Positions 8,700 through 17,432 of a stretch of 64,000 nucleotides of DNA are shown piece by piece. This stretch comes from Methylosinus sp. C49. Lineage in GTDB: Bacteria; Pseudomonadota; Alphaproteobacteria; Rhizobiales; Beijerinckiaceae. The stretch is from the NCBI RefSeq assembly GCF_009936375.1, contig NZ_AP022332.1, positions 3,814,501 to 3,878,500 of the forward strand, written 5' to 3'. A program made the position numbers and the translations under genes. The notes beneath the pieces were generated by a model that made no database searches, was not told the DNA's origin, and was given only the letters and a program-made list of their open reading frames with translations. How positions within the stretch are numbered: position 1 is the first letter of the stretch; every line of letters begins with the position of its first letter.

Positions 8700-9116
8700 A
8701 TGGCCGAATCGTCCGAGAGCGGCGATGCGCGGATCGGCCCGCTGCGCGTCGTGGCGGATGAGGAGCGCATCGCGCGCTACCGCCGCGAGACCGGCTTTCC
8801 CGACACGCTCGAGAAGATCGTGCCGGTCGCCTTTCCCACCGTGTGGATGACGGCCGAGGAGATCGAGATCGCGATCCGCGATTTTTTGGCGGACGCCAAT
8901 GTGGTTGCGGTGCACGAGTCGCAGAGCTTCCATTATTTCGCGCCGCTGCGCGTCGGCGAAAGCTATGATCTGACGGTCTCCATGCGCCGCGAGGCGGAGC
9001 CGCCGCGCCTCGCCGTCAACGGCAACCTCACGACGATCGGCGGCGAGCCGCGCCTGCACGCCGAGACGCTTCTGCGCCTCGTGCCGCGCCCGGCGGGCCT
9101 CGGGAGCGCCCCGTGA
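8700..9116 (+). CDS. Hotdog-fold protein (FAS1-like dehydratase / HadA-type)
   Basis: A 138-aa single-hotdog protein. HESQSFHYFAPLRVGESY and LTTIGGEPRLHAETLLRLV match the N-terminal hotdog half of FAS1-like dehydratases. The DxNPxH catalytic motif of MaoC enzymes is absent. It sits between the ketosynthase and a catalytic MaoC protein whose start overlaps its stop, so the pair may form a heterodimeric 3-hydroxyacyl-ACP dehydratase like mycobacterial HadAB, with this one as substrate-binding partner. A thioesterase role is the alternative. The family call is moderately sure and the partnership is inferred from gene order. Confidence 0.68.
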   Translation: MAESSESGDARIGPLRVVADEERIARYRRETGFPDTLEKIVPVAFPTVWMTAEEIEIAIRDFLADANVVAVHESQSFHYFAPLRVGESYDLTVSMRREAEPPRLAVNGNLTTIGGEPRLHAETLLRLVPRPAGLGSAP

Positions 9117-9532
9117 GCGGCGCCTATCTGCCCGCGGTCGGCGAACGCCTGCCGGACTGGCGGATCGGCCCCTTCGACGCCGCCGCGCTCACCGCCTATG
9201 CGGAGGCCTCGGGCGACGCCAATCCGCTGCATCTCGACGATGCTCTCGCGCGCGCCATCGGCTTTCCCGCGCCGCCGGTCCATGGCATGAAGCTTCTCGC
9301 CGCCTTCGAGCCGCTGCTCAGCGCCTGGCGGCGCGATCTGTTTCTGGCGCGGCTCTCCGGCAAATTCGTGCAGCCGGTGCTGCGCGGCGAGGCGGTGACG
9401 CTCACCGCCCGCGTGCTGCGCTCATCCCCCGAGGAGGGAGTGTTCTTGCGACTTCTGGCCTATGGCGAAACGCGCGCGCCGGCGATCGTCGGCGAGGCGC
9501 TGATGACCCTGCCGCGAAAGCTCCGCCGGTGA
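9113..9532 (+). CDS. MaoC-family 3-hydroxyacyl dehydratase
   Basis: A 139-aa hotdog protein carrying the hydratase-2 signature: Asp35 and His40 in YAEASGDANPLHLDD, followed by the PPVHGM element. It would dehydrate 3-hydroxyacyl-ACP to the trans-2-enoyl form, or catalyse the reverse hydration. The GTG start overlaps the preceding stop (GTGA) and its own stop overlaps the next start, so translation is coupled throughout. With the preceding hotdog protein it likely forms the dehydratase step of the operon. Confidence 0.82.
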   Translation: MSGAYLPAVGERLPDWRIGPFDAAALTAYAEASGDANPLHLDDALARAIGFPAPPVHGMKLLAAFEPLLSAWRRDLFLARLSGKFVQPVLRGEAVTLTARVLRSSPEEGVFLRLLAYGETRAPAIVGEALMTLPRKLRR

Positions 9533-10326
9533 AGCGCGGGGCGCGGCGCATTCTCGTCACCGGCGCGTCCAGCGGCATCGGCCGCGCGCTGGCGCTGCGC
9601 TATGCGCAGGAGGGGCGCAGCCTCGCCCTCTTCGGCCGCGACGCCGCGCGGCTGGAGGCGGTCGCCGCCGACTGCCGGGCCAAGGGCGCCGAGGTGGACG
9701 TCTCCATCGCCGATGTGCGCGACCGCGCCGCAATGGCGGAGCGCATCGCCGCGGCGGATGCGCGCGAGCCGCTCGATCTCGTCATCGCCAACGCCGGCGT
9801 CTCCACCGGCCTCTCCCGCGGCCAGATCGCCGAGGATCCCGAGGCCGTGCGCGGAACGCTGTCGATCAATGTGCTCGGCGTGTTCAACACGGTGGAGCCC
9901 GCCATCGACGTGATGACGGCCCGGGGACGCGGGCAGATTGCCGTCGTGGGCTCCATGGCCGGGCTGCGCGGCCTGCCCTATTCGCCCGCCTATTGCGCCA
10001 GCAAGGCGGCGGTTCACCTCTATGCGGATTCGCTGCGCGGCGCGCTCGCCCCGCATGGCGTGCATGTGAGCCTGATCGTCCCCGGCTTCGTGGCGACGCC
10101 GATGACCGACAAGCTGCAAGCGTGGCAGGCCGGCAAGGTCAGCGACGAGAAAGCGGCGGAGATCATCATGCGCGGTCTGGACAGACGTGCGGCGGTGATC
10201 GCCTTTCCGCTCTTCGTCTATTATGCGATGAAGCTGTTTGCGATGCTGCCGCCCCGCACTGTCGATTCGGTCATGCGGCTCTTCGAAGTGTCCGTGCCTC
10301 AGACCCATGAACGGGAGAAGCCGTGA
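9529..10326 (+). CDS. Short-chain dehydrogenase/reductase (probable 3-ketoacyl reductase)
   Basis: A 265-aa classical SDR. It has the cofactor motif TGASSGIGRA (residues 11-20), NAG at 88-90, and catalytic Ser142, Tyr155 and Lys159 (SPAYCASKAAVH). The last 50 residues (LFVYYAMKLFAMLPPRTVDSVMRLF) are hydrophobic and could dock to the membrane, as in membrane-associated acylglycerone or sphinganine reductases. GTGA overlaps on both sides. In context it supplies the keto-reduction step after the ketosynthase. Substrate chain length is unknown. Confidence 0.82.
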   Translation: MKRGARRILVTGASSGIGRALALRYAQEGRSLALFGRDAARLEAVAADCRAKGAEVDVSIADVRDRAAMAERIAAADAREPLDLVIANAGVSTGLSRGQIAEDPEAVRGTLSINVLGVFNTVEPAIDVMTARGRGQIAVVGSMAGLRGLPYSPAYCASKAAVHLYADSLRGALAPHGVHVSLIVPGFVATPMTDKLQAWQAGKVSDEKAAEIIMRGLDRRAAVIAFPLFVYYAMKLFAMLPPRTVDSVMRLFEVSVPQTHEREKP

Positions 10327-11504
10327 TCGACAGCATCTTGTCTTCGCTCGTCGTTCTGTCGGCTGTGTTCTGGGCCTGCTCCGCCTTGCTGCTGCTTCTC
10401 TCGGTGACGGCGGCGCTCATCCATCCCTGGCTCGTCGCCATGCGCGGAACCAGCCGGGAGCAGCCGCCCGTCTCGCTCGTCCTGCCGGTGAAAATGCTGG
10501 ACCAGAGCTTCGAGCGCGCTCAAGAATCGGCGCTCGCGCAGACTTATCCACAATTGGAGGCGCTGGCCTCGGCGACGGAGGCGGACTCCCCCGCCATAGC
10601 GGCGATGCGCGACATTTTCGCGCGTCACCCGCAGATCGAGTCGCGCATTCTCCACTCCACCGCGCGTTTCGCCGCGAGTCCCAAGGTCGACAATCTCTTC
10701 GCGCCCGTCAATGCGGCGCGCAACGATGTGATCTTCATGAAGGACTCCAACATCGTGCTGGAGCCGGACGACCTTTCCGAGACGATGCGCCATTTGAAGC
10801 CCGGCGTCGGCATGGTCTGCGCCATTCCCTATGCGGCGCGGCCGGAGAATTTCGCCGCTCTGGTCGAGGCCGGCATAATGAACGGCCCGCATCAGCGGAT
10901 GCTGTTCGCGGCCTCCGCGCTCGGCGGCGGCTTCGGCGTCGGCAAGATCATGCTGTTTCGCCGCAGCGATTTTCTGCGCGCCGGCGGCTTTGCGGCCATC
11001 GCCCATACGGTGGGCGAGGACAACGCCACCGCCAAGGCGCTGGGCCGCATCAAGCTTCGCACCGTCTTCTCGCATCGGCTGGTGCGCCAGGAATTGGGCG
11101 AGCGCGATCTCCGCGACGTCTATAATCGGCAATTGCGCTGGAGCGTGGTGCGCCGCGACGACGAGATCCTCTCCTTCCTGGCCGAGCCCTTCTGCCAGGC
11201 GCTGCCGGCCTTCGCGGCGGCGGCGATCGGCTCGCCGCTCGCCGGCGTGACGCCGATGACGGCCTTGACCGTCACTTTTGGTCTGTGGCTAAGCTCGGAG
11301 ACGCTGCTTTCCATCGCCAAGGGGTGGAAGGTATCTTGGTCCGCGCCGGTGATTTTTCTGACGCGCGAGGCGTTGATGTTCGCAGTGTGGCTGCACGCTT
11401 GGACAGCCACCAAGGTCGTCTGGGCCAGGACGACGATCGACACGCGCTCCTGCGGCGAGGCGGCCGCCGCGACGGAGCCGCAAGTCGCGAAGGAAGAAGG
11501 ATAA
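10323..11504 (+). CDS. Membrane glycosyltransferase, ceramide glucosyltransferase-like (GT21)
   Basis: A 393-aa GT-A enzyme with an N-terminal membrane anchor (residues 5-33) and C-terminal hydrophobic helices from about 290. GT21 landmarks are visible: VSLVLPVKMLD near residue 55, FMKDSNIVLEPDDLSE (the D2 element as DSN), GEDNATAKALG (D3) and RQLRW (the (Q/R)xxRW motif). The family transfers a sugar from a nucleotide donor to a membrane lipid. The hopanoid-linked HpnI proteins also belong here, but no hopanoid genes are in the window. The GTG start overlaps the SDR stop. The likely acceptor is the lipid made by the upstream acyl genes (inference). Confidence 0.8.
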   Translation: MIDSILSSLVVLSAVFWACSALLLLLSVTAALIHPWLVAMRGTSREQPPVSLVLPVKMLDQSFERAQESALAQTYPQLEALASATEADSPAIAAMRDIFARHPQIESRILHSTARFAASPKVDNLFAPVNAARNDVIFMKDSNIVLEPDDLSETMRHLKPGVGMVCAIPYAARPENFAALVEAGIMNGPHQRMLFAASALGGGFGVGKIMLFRRSDFLRAGGFAAIAHTVGEDNATAKALGRIKLRTVFSHRLVRQELGERDLRDVYNRQLRWSVVRRDDEILSFLAEPFCQALPAFAAAAIGSPLAGVTPMTALTVTFGLWLSSETLLSIAKGWKVSWSAPVIFLTREALMFAVWLHAWTATKVVWARTTIDTRSCGEAAAATEPQVAKEEG

Positions 11505-11510
11505 AACCGC

Positions 11511-12803
11511 TTGATCCTCGCTCTTCTGCAGTTTCTCGTCGATAGCGTCTGGCTCGTCGCGGCGCTGATCATGATCCTGATCGGCGCCGGCTTCGTCGCG
11601 ATCATCGCCCGCTTCCTCTTCGATCAATTGCGCGGCGCGCGCGATCCCGAGGCCGTCGTCCTGCCCGAGGATGAGCTGCCGCATGTGCTGCTGCAGATCC
11701 CCGTCTTCAACGAGGCCGAGGTAACGGAGCAGGCGCTGCGCTGCGTCGCCGAGCTCGATTGGCCCAAGGACCGGCTGCATATTCAGCTGCTCGACGATTC
11801 GACCGACGAGACGCCCGTGCGCGCCGAGGCGGTGGCGATCGAGCTGCGCGCCAGAGGCGTCGACATTCATCATGTGCGCCGCGCCGATCGCTCCGGCTTC
11901 AAGGCCGGCGCCTGCGCCGAGGGGCTGAAGCTCTTCGACGCGCCCTATATCGCCATGCTGGACGCCGATTTCCGTCCGCCGGCCGACTGGCTGCGCCGCA
12001 CCGTGCCGCTGCTGGTGAAGGACGATCGCGCCGGCTTCGTGCAATCGCGCTGCGAATTCTCCAATTATCGCAAGAATTGGCTGACGCGGGCGCAAGGTCT
12101 CGTGCAGGACGGCCATTTCCTCGTCGAGCAGCGCACGCGCGCGCTCGCCGGCTGGCTGTTCCAATTCAACGGCACCGGCGGTATCTGGCGCCGCCAGACG
12201 ATCGAGGCCGCCGGCGGCTGGTCCGATTACTCGCTGTGCGAGGATTTGGATCTCACCGTGCGCGCGGCGCTCGGCGGATGGCATGGCATCTTCGTTTCCG
12301 AGCCGCCCATTCCCGGCCAGGTGCCGGAAGGCCTGCGCGACTATCGCCGCCAGCAGCGCCGCTGGTCCAACGGCTTCGTGCAAGTGGCGCAAAAGACCGT
12401 TCTGCCGCTGTGGAACGCGCCTTGGTCGCTGACCCGCCGCGTCGCCGCGATCGTGCTCATCGTGCATCAAATCTTCTTCCCGACGGCGGCGATCGGCCTC
12501 ATCTGCCTGCTGCTCGGCGTGATCCTGCGCGGCTCGCTGGCGCCCTATCTGCCGGTGCTGGAATTCATCTTCCTCGAGACGCTGGTCGTCGTGCTCGGCT
12601 TCACGCTTCTGCCCTATCTGGCGCTGAAGCGCGGCTCGCTGACCGATTATGTGAAGACCATGGTCTCGGTGCCGCCGCTGATGATCTATCTCGCCTTCTC
12701 CAATGGCGCGAAGATCCTGCAGACGATGCGCGGCCGCAAATCCACCTTCAAGCGCACGCCGAAGACCGAAGTGACGACGGCGACGATCCAGGAAGCGGAG
12801 TGA
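11511..12803 (+). CDS. Processive-type membrane glycosyltransferase (GT2, CslA/BcsA-like)
   Basis: A 430-aa GT2 protein with a TTG start behind an AGGAAGAAGGA ribosome site. An N-terminal membrane helix (about 8-38) precedes the catalytic core, which has IPVFNEAEV, LLDDSTDET (D1), MLDADFRPP (DxD), SLCEDLDL (TED-like) and QQRRWSNGF (QxxRW). Three or four C-terminal membrane helices follow. This resembles glucomannan-synthase-like CslA and ceramide-linked GT2 enzymes rather than full BcsA, as the PilZ domain is missing. It is the last gene of the acyl/glycosyltransferase operon and is followed by a hairpin. Confidence 0.82.
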   Translation: MILALLQFLVDSVWLVAALIMILIGAGFVAIIARFLFDQLRGARDPEAVVLPEDELPHVLLQIPVFNEAEVTEQALRCVAELDWPKDRLHIQLLDDSTDETPVRAEAVAIELRARGVDIHHVRRADRSGFKAGACAEGLKLFDAPYIAMLDADFRPPADWLRRTVPLLVKDDRAGFVQSRCEFSNYRKNWLTRAQGLVQDGHFLVEQRTRALAGWLFQFNGTGGIWRRQTIEAAGGWSDYSLCEDLDLTVRAALGGWHGIFVSEPPIPGQVPEGLRDYRRQQRRWSNGFVQVAQKTVLPLWNAPWSLTRRVAAIVLIVHQIFFPTAAIGLICLLLGVILRGSLAPYLPVLEFIFLETLVVVLGFTLLPYLALKRGSLTDYVKTMVSVPPLMIYLAFSNGAKILQTMRGRKSTFKRTPKTEVTTATIQEAE

Positions 12804-12808
12804 GATAG

Positions 12809-12858
12809 AGCGGGTAGTGAGTAGAAAACCTTACTACTCGCTACTCGCTACCCGCTAT
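12809..12858 (+). terminator. Hairpin between convergent genes (probable terminator)
   Basis: GCGGGTAGTGAGTAG pairs with CTACTCGCTACCCGC across a short loop, a 15-bp stem with one mismatch. It sits between the GT2 stop and the convergent yqgE stop. There is no strong T-run, so it may act as a bidirectional or Rho-assisted terminator. Confidence 0.5.
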
Positions 12859-12868
12859 TCGCTGATTT

Positions 12869-13600
12869 TCACGCATGTCCCGCGGCCGAGGACAGCCGCG
12901 CCAGATCTATGCCGATGAGGCGCAGGGCGCGCGCATATTTCGACTCGAGATCGGTGTCGAACAATATGGCGGGGTCGGCCGGGCAGTTGAGCCAGCCATT
13001 GTGCTGGATCTCATTCTCGAGCTGGCCAGGGTCCCAGCCGGCGTAGCCCAGCGCCAGCAGCGCCTGATTTGGTCCCTCGCCGGAGGCGATGGCGCGCAGA
13101 ATGTCGATGGTGGCGGTCAAGGACACGCCATCGTCGATCGGCAGCGTCGAATTGTCGATGAAGAAATCCGAGGAATGCAGCACGAAGCCGCGGTCGGTCT
13201 GCACCGGGCCGCCCTGCAGCACTTGGATCGTCTCGGTCTCCTTGGGCAGGCTGATGCGCTCCTGCGGCGCGATGATCTGCAGCTGCACCAGAAGATCGGG
13301 GAAATTGCGGACCTGCGAGGGCTGATTGACGACAATGCCCATGGCGCCGTCTTCCGAATGGGCGCAGAGATAGATGACCGAGCGCGCGAAACGCTCGTCG
13401 ACCATTCCGGGCATCGCCACCAGCATCTGCCCGTCGAGATAGCGCCTGCCGGAAGATTTGGAGCCCGCGCCCGTCTCGCGCCCCGCCTCGGGACCGCGGA
13501 TGATCGGAACCGAGGAGCCGGCGACGCGCGAGCCCGCCGACCGCCGGGCTGCGCGGGCGGCCGATTTCTCGAGGCCTTGTTTCTTGCCGAGCGGGCTCAT
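12869..13600 (-). CDS. YqgE/AlgH family protein
   Basis: A 243-aa member of the UPF0301 (YqgE/AlgH) family, whose biochemical function is not established. Signatures are [56 protein letters not shown] and [17 protein letters not shown]. The family core begins near residue 52. The first 50 residues form a basic, low-complexity extension, so a later start cannot be excluded, though no better ATG precedes the core. It is a single-gene unit, divergent from the DsbD-like gene. Confidence 0.85.
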   Translation of the reverse strand: MSPLGKKQGLEKSAARAARRSAGSRVAGSSVPIIRGPEAGRETGAGSKSSGRRYLDGQMLVAMPGMVDERFARSVIYLCAHSEDGAMGIVVNQPSQVRNFPDLLVQLQIIAPQERISLPKETETIQVLQGGPVQTDRGFVLHSSDFFIDNSTLPIDDGVSLTATIDILRAIASGEGPNQALLALGYAGWDPGQLENEIQHNGWLNCPADPAILFDTDLESKYARALRLIGIDLARLSSAAGHA

Positions 13601-13690
13601 AGGGTCTCATACTACGCGCGGCGCAAACGCATAACAAGCGCCGTTCGACGACGTAAAAACCGGCGCGGGGGGCGCCCCGAGGACCTCGAA

Positions 13691-14497
13691 ATGCATTCAC
13701 GAAACCTGGCGGCGGCGCTCGCCGCGACCTCGCTCGCGCTGGCCTCGCTCGCCGGGCCGGCGGCGGCGCAGGACGCCGACTTCGCCACCCCCTTCGCCCG
13801 CGCCGCGCATTCGGCTGCCCGTCTCCTCTCGGCCGGCGCGCCGAGCGGCGGCGTCTATCGCCTGGGCGTCGAGATCGCGCTCGATCCGGGAACCGTCACC
13901 TATTGGCGCAGCCCCGGCGACGCCGGCGCGCCGCCCGTCCTCGATTTCTCGGGCTCTGAGAATGTCGCCGCCGTGGAGACGCTCTATCCCGCGCCCAAGC
14001 ATATCGCCGAGGCCGGAATGACGGTCGCCGGCTATGACGAGAGCCTGGTTTTTCCGCTGCGCGTCACCGCGAAAAAGACGGGCGCGCCCGTCGTGCTGAA
14101 GCTGGCGCTGGACTACGCCGCCTGCGCGCAAATCTGCCTGCCTGCCAAGGCGAAGCTCTCCTTGGCGCTGCCGCAGGCGGGCGCCTCGCCCTTCGCGGAG
14201 CGGCTGGCGGCGGCGGAGACTTTGGTTCCCCGGCCGATCGGCGCCGGCGAGGCGCAGAAAATCGTGGAGATCGCGAGGGCCGGCGCAGGCGCCTGGCGGC
14301 TGCGCTATCTCGGGCCGGGCAAGGCCGCGGATGTCTTCATCGAGGCGCCAGAGCCCTACATCATCGACAGCGCGGCCGATGGAAAAGGCGGGTTCGAGCT
14401 GAAGCTCGGCGAAGGAAAGCAGCAGGGCGCCATCGAAGCCCGCGCGACGATCCGCACCGAAAAGGGCGGGGTGGAGCTGCCGCTGAAGCTGGATTGA
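13691..14497 (+). CDS. Secreted protein with DsbD-like (alpha/cDsbD) domain
   Basis: A 268-aa exported protein with a signal peptide (LAAALAATSLALASLAGPAAAQ). It has an immunoglobulin-like domain related to the N-terminal redox domain of DsbD: VEIALDPGTVTYWRSPGDAG, ESLVFPLRV and a Cys pair in YAACAQICLPAKA at about 138-142. In DsbD such a pair passes electrons to periplasmic thiols, but here the membrane and thioredoxin domains are absent. That architecture is common for stand-alone alphaproteobacterial proteins. The in-frame codons upstream to 12875 are antisense to yqgE and are not used. Confidence 0.78.
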   Translation: MHSRNLAAALAATSLALASLAGPAAAQDADFATPFARAAHSAARLLSAGAPSGGVYRLGVEIALDPGTVTYWRSPGDAGAPPVLDFSGSENVAAVETLYPAPKHIAEAGMTVAGYDESLVFPLRVTAKKTGAPVVLKLALDYAACAQICLPAKAKLSLALPQAGASPFAERLAAAETLVPRPIGAGEAQKIVEIARAGAGAWRLRYLGPGKAADVFIEAPEPYIIDSAADGKGGFELKLGEGKQQGAIEARATIRTEKGGVELPLKLD

Positions 14498-14502
14498 GGG
14501 CC

Positions 14503-14539
14503 CAAAAAATAAGAAGGGCGCGGCCCCGAGGCCGCGCCC
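14503..14539 (-). terminator. Strong intrinsic terminator, probably bidirectional
   Basis: GGGCGCGGCC CCGA GGCCGCGCCC (14516-14539) is a perfect 10-bp GC stem. On the minus strand it is followed by TTCTTATTTTTT, which makes it a good intrinsic terminator for the ispH-thrB-rnhA direction. It also lies just after the convergent DsbD-like gene. Confidence 0.8.
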
Positions 14540-14609
14540 AGTGAGAAGAAGAGTTCTGCCCCACTGACTTGGTATTTAGAGTCTCATCCGACAAGGGGGC
14601 CGGACACAT

Positions 14610-15059
14610 TCAGCGCGTTTTCGTCTGAAACGGCGCCATGCCCTTGCGGGCGAGAGCGTCGGCGCGCTCGTTCATCTCGTCGCCGGCGTGGCCGCGCACC
14701 CAATGCCAGGCGATCTCGTGACGCTCGGTCGCAACGTCGAGACGCGTCCACAGATCGACATTCTTGACCGGCTTGCGGTCGGCCGTCTTCCAGCCGCGCG
14801 CCTTCCAGCCCTTCAGCCAGGAGGTGATCCCGTCGCGCAAATATTGCGAATCCGTGTGCAGATCGACATTGCAGGGCCGCGTCAGCGCTTCCAGCGCCTC
14901 GATCGCGGCGGTCAGCTCCATGCGGTTGTTGGTGGTCCCCGTCTCGCCGCCGCAAATCTCCTTCTCGCGCTCGCCGAAACGCAGAATCGCGCCCCAGCCG
15001 CCGGGGCCGGGATTGCCGGAGCAGGCTCCATCCGTCCAAATGGCGACGCGCCCGCTCAT
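14610..15059 (-). CDS. rnhA: Ribonuclease HI
   Basis: A 149-aa RNase HI that degrades the RNA strand of RNA-DNA hybrids. The metal-binding and catalytic residues fall at the same numbers as in the E. coli enzyme: Asp10 ([11 protein letters not shown]), Glu48 (NNRMELTAA), Asp70 (HTDSQYL), His124 (VRGHAG) and Asp134 (ERADALA). The ATG at 15059 overlaps the thrB stop (ATGA), so it is coupled to thrB, a common alphaproteobacterial order. The upstream 38 readable residues belong to thrB sequence. Confidence 0.95.
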   Translation of the reverse strand: MSGRVAIWTDGACSGNPGPGGWGAILRFGEREKEICGGETGTTNNRMELTAAIEALEALTRPCNVDLHTDSQYLRDGITSWLKGWKARGWKTADRKPVKNVDLWTRLDVATERHEIAWHWVRGHAGDEMNERADALARKGMAPFQTKTR

Positions 15060-16021
15060 GCGCCGAGGCCATAGTCGCGCGCGGAGCCGATCGTCCGGTG
15101 GAAGCGCAGGCGGGCGAGATATTCGCGCGGGTCCTTGGGCCTCACCAGCGCGCCCGGCGGCACATTCAGCCAATCGACGAAGCGCGTCAGCAGAAAGCGC
15201 AGGGCCGCGCCGCGCGCGAGCAGCGGAAACGCCTCCGCCTCTGCCGCCGTCAACGGCCGCGCGCGCGTGTAAGACTCCAGCAGCGCGGCGCCCTTTTCGG
15301 CGTCATAGCTTCCGGCGGCGTCGAAGCACCAAGCGTTGAGGCAGATGGCGAGATCATAGGCCAGCGAATCGACGCAAGCGAAATAGAAATCGATGAGGCC
15401 GGAGACGCGATCGCCGAGGAAGAACACATTGTCCGGGAAGAGATCGGCGTGGATCACCCCCTCCGGCAGGCCGCGGGGCCAGTCGCGCTCCAGCGTCTCC
15501 AGCTCTGTGGCGACGATCGCGCTCAAATCCTCCGCCACCTCGCCGGCGCGGGCGGAAAAAGGCGCATAGAGCGGCCGCCAGCCGCCGACCGATAGGGCGT
15601 TGGCGCGGCGCAGCGGAAAATCCGCGCCCGCCAGATGCAGCTGCGCCAGCGCCTCGCCGAGCCGCGCGCAATGGGCGGGCTCGGGATGATGGATGGAATA
15701 GCCGTCGAGAAAGGTGACGATCGCCGCCGGCCGGTCCGCGAGCCGCCCCAGCGCCGCGCCGGCGCGGTCGCGCACCGGCTGCGGGCAGCCGAGGCCCTTG
15801 GCGGAGAGGTGCTCCATCAGCCCCAGGAAGAAGGGCAGATCGGCCTCGGCGACGCGCTTCTCATAGAGGGTGAGGATGAAGCTGCCGGCGCTCGTATGCA
15901 GGTAATAATTGGAGTTCTCGACCCCTTCGGCGATGCCCTTGCAAGACAAGAGCGCGCCGAGGTCGTAGCCGGCGAGAAAGCCGATCAGCTCCTCGTCGTC
16001 GACTTCCGTGTAGACGGCCAT
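15056..16021 (-). CDS. thrB: Homoserine kinase (ThrB, APH-fold type)
   Basis: A 321-aa aminoglycoside-phosphotransferase-fold homoserine kinase, which phosphorylates L-homoserine in threonine synthesis. Motifs are [13 protein letters not shown] near the N-terminus, [14 protein letters not shown] (the HxDxxxxN catalytic loop) and [19 protein letters not shown] (metal-binding DFG-like element). This is the alphaproteobacterial type, not the GHMP-fold enterobacterial enzyme. It lies between ispH (33 bases upstream) and rnhA (overlapping). Confidence 0.92.
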   Translation of the reverse strand: MAVYTEVDDEELIGFLAGYDLGALLSCKGIAEGVENSNYYLHTSAGSFILTLYEKRVAEADLPFFLGLMEHLSAKGLGCPQPVRDRAGAALGRLADRPAAIVTFLDGYSIHHPEPAHCARLGEALAQLHLAGADFPLRRANALSVGGWRPLYAPFSARAGEVAEDLSAIVATELETLERDWPRGLPEGVIHADLFPDNVFFLGDRVSGLIDFYFACVDSLAYDLAICLNAWCFDAAGSYDAEKGAALLESYTRARPLTAAEAEAFPLLARGAALRFLLTRFVDWLNVPPGALVRPKDPREYLARLRFHRTIGSARDYGLGA

Positions 16022-16054
16022 GAGTTCCGCGCGGTTGGAGAAAAGCCGGGCGCA

Positions 16055-17026
16055 TCAAGCGTGCGCGCGCAGCTCCTTGGGAAGCGGGAAGGCGACATCC
16101 TCCAGCGCGGCGGACACGGTCTCGACCGAGATCTCATAGCGCTCGGCGAAAGCCTCCATGATCTCCTCGACGAGCACCTCTGGCGCCGAGGCGCCGGCGC
16201 TGATGCCGAGCGAGCCTATGCCGGTGAACATGCTCCAGTCGATCTCGCTGCGGCCCTGGACGAGCTGGGCGGGCGCGCCGGCGCGCTCCGCCACCTCGCG
16301 CAGGCGCTGCGAGTTGGAGGAATTGGGCGAGCCGACCACGATCACCGCATCGACCTGCGGCGCGACCTGCTTGACCGCTCCCTGGCGATTGGTGGTCGCA
16401 TAGCAGATGTCCTCCTTGTGCGGGCCGACGATCTGCGGGAAGCGCCGCGTCAGCGCGCTGACGATCTCCTGCGAATCGTCGAGCGACAGAGTAGTCTGCG
16501 TCACATAGGCGAGATCGGCCACATCCTCGAGCCGCAGCTCTGCCACCGCCTGGACCGATTCGACCAGCACCACCGCGCCCGGCGGCAGCTGGCCCATTGT
16601 ACCCACCACTTCCGGGTGGCCGGAATGGCCGACGAGCAGCACTTTTCGCCCACGCTTGTGATGAATCTCCGCCTCGCGATGCACCTTCGTCACCAGCGGG
16701 CAGGTGGCGTCGATCGCCAGAAGATTGCGCGAGGCCGCCTCGGCGGAAACGGATTTGGCGACGCCATGGGCGGAGAAAATCACCGGCGCCTTGGTGTCCG
16801 GCACCTCCTCCAGCTCCTCGACGAAGATCGCGCCCTTGGCCTTCAGCGCCTCGACCACATAGCGATTATGGACGATCTCGTGCCGCACATAGACGGGCGG
16901 GCCGAATTTGGCGAGCGCCCGCTCCACCGCGTCGATCGCGCGCACGACGCCGGCGCAAAAGCCCCGCGGCGAGCACAGCAGAATCTTCAACGGCGGCTTT
17001 GACGACGGGCGATGCTGAATATTCAT
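16055..17026 (-). CDS. ispH: 4-hydroxy-3-methylbut-2-enyl diphosphate reductase
   Basis: A 323-aa iron-sulphur enzyme for the last step of the MEP isoprenoid pathway, giving IPP and DMAPP. Cluster cysteines are visible in [26 protein letters not shown] and [11 protein letters not shown]. Substrate-binding elements [14 protein letters not shown] and [11 protein letters not shown] are present. It heads the minus-strand ispH-thrB-rnhA run. Isoprenoid supply fits the ubiA gene a few kilobases away. Confidence 0.95.
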   Translation of the reverse strand: MNIQHRPSSKPPLKILLCSPRGFCAGVVRAIDAVERALAKFGPPVYVRHEIVHNRYVVEALKAKGAIFVEELEEVPDTKAPVIFSAHGVAKSVSAEAASRNLLAIDATCPLVTKVHREAEIHHKRGRKVLLVGHSGHPEVVGTMGQLPPGAVVLVESVQAVAELRLEDVADLAYVTQTTLSLDDSQEIVSALTRRFPQIVGPHKEDICYATTNRQGAVKQVAPQVDAVIVVGSPNSSNSQRLREVAERAGAPAQLVQGRSEIDWSMFTGIGSLGISAGASAPEVLVEEIMEAFAERYEISVETVSAALEDVAFPLPKELRAHA

Positions 17027-17132
17027 CCTCTAGCGCCTCTCGATCGAAAAGGGGGCGGCCGAAGCGCGCCGCTTTGTGTGTCCCGCATAGGGAAAGGTGT
17101 CAAGCCGAGGGTCCGCGCCAACAACAGGTAGA

Positions 17133-17318
17133 GGCGAACGCCGAAAGGGGCGCGTTCACCCTTTAGGTGGAGGGTCGGATGGCGAAGCCATCCGGGGTGG
17201 GGTTCAACGCGAAAGACTCGGGCGTTCACCCCCTCCCGATCGCCTTCAGCGCTCGACCTCCCCCCTCGAGGGGGAGGTGGAAACGCCTCCCCCGACGCCA
17301 CTCTCGTTCACCCGATCG
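17133..17318. repeat. Dispersed intergenic repeat, copy 2
   Basis: This is the second copy of the repeat at 2307-2500, with the same block order and the same CCTCCCCCCTCGAGGGGGAG palindrome. It fills much of the roughly 400-base gap between the divergent ispH and DUF937 genes. The central hairpin GGATGGCGAAGCCATCC is a better palindrome than in copy 1. The rest of the gap (17027-17132 and 17319-17432) holds only presumed promoters. Confidence 0.75.
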
Positions 17319-17432
17319 CCCTGGCACACTCCCTCGCGGCCTGCCGAAAAATCTGCTACACAGGCGATCGACGAAGACTGGCCGCGCCAATGCCGGAGTG
17401 TCTCGCGGCCCATCGAGGGGACGGGGGCGAAT

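Noticed and set aside
10323-11504. Hopanoid glycosyltransferase HpnI
   Set aside because: GT21 family membership fits, but no squalene-hopene cyclase or other hpn genes are nearby. The acyl operon context points to another lipid.
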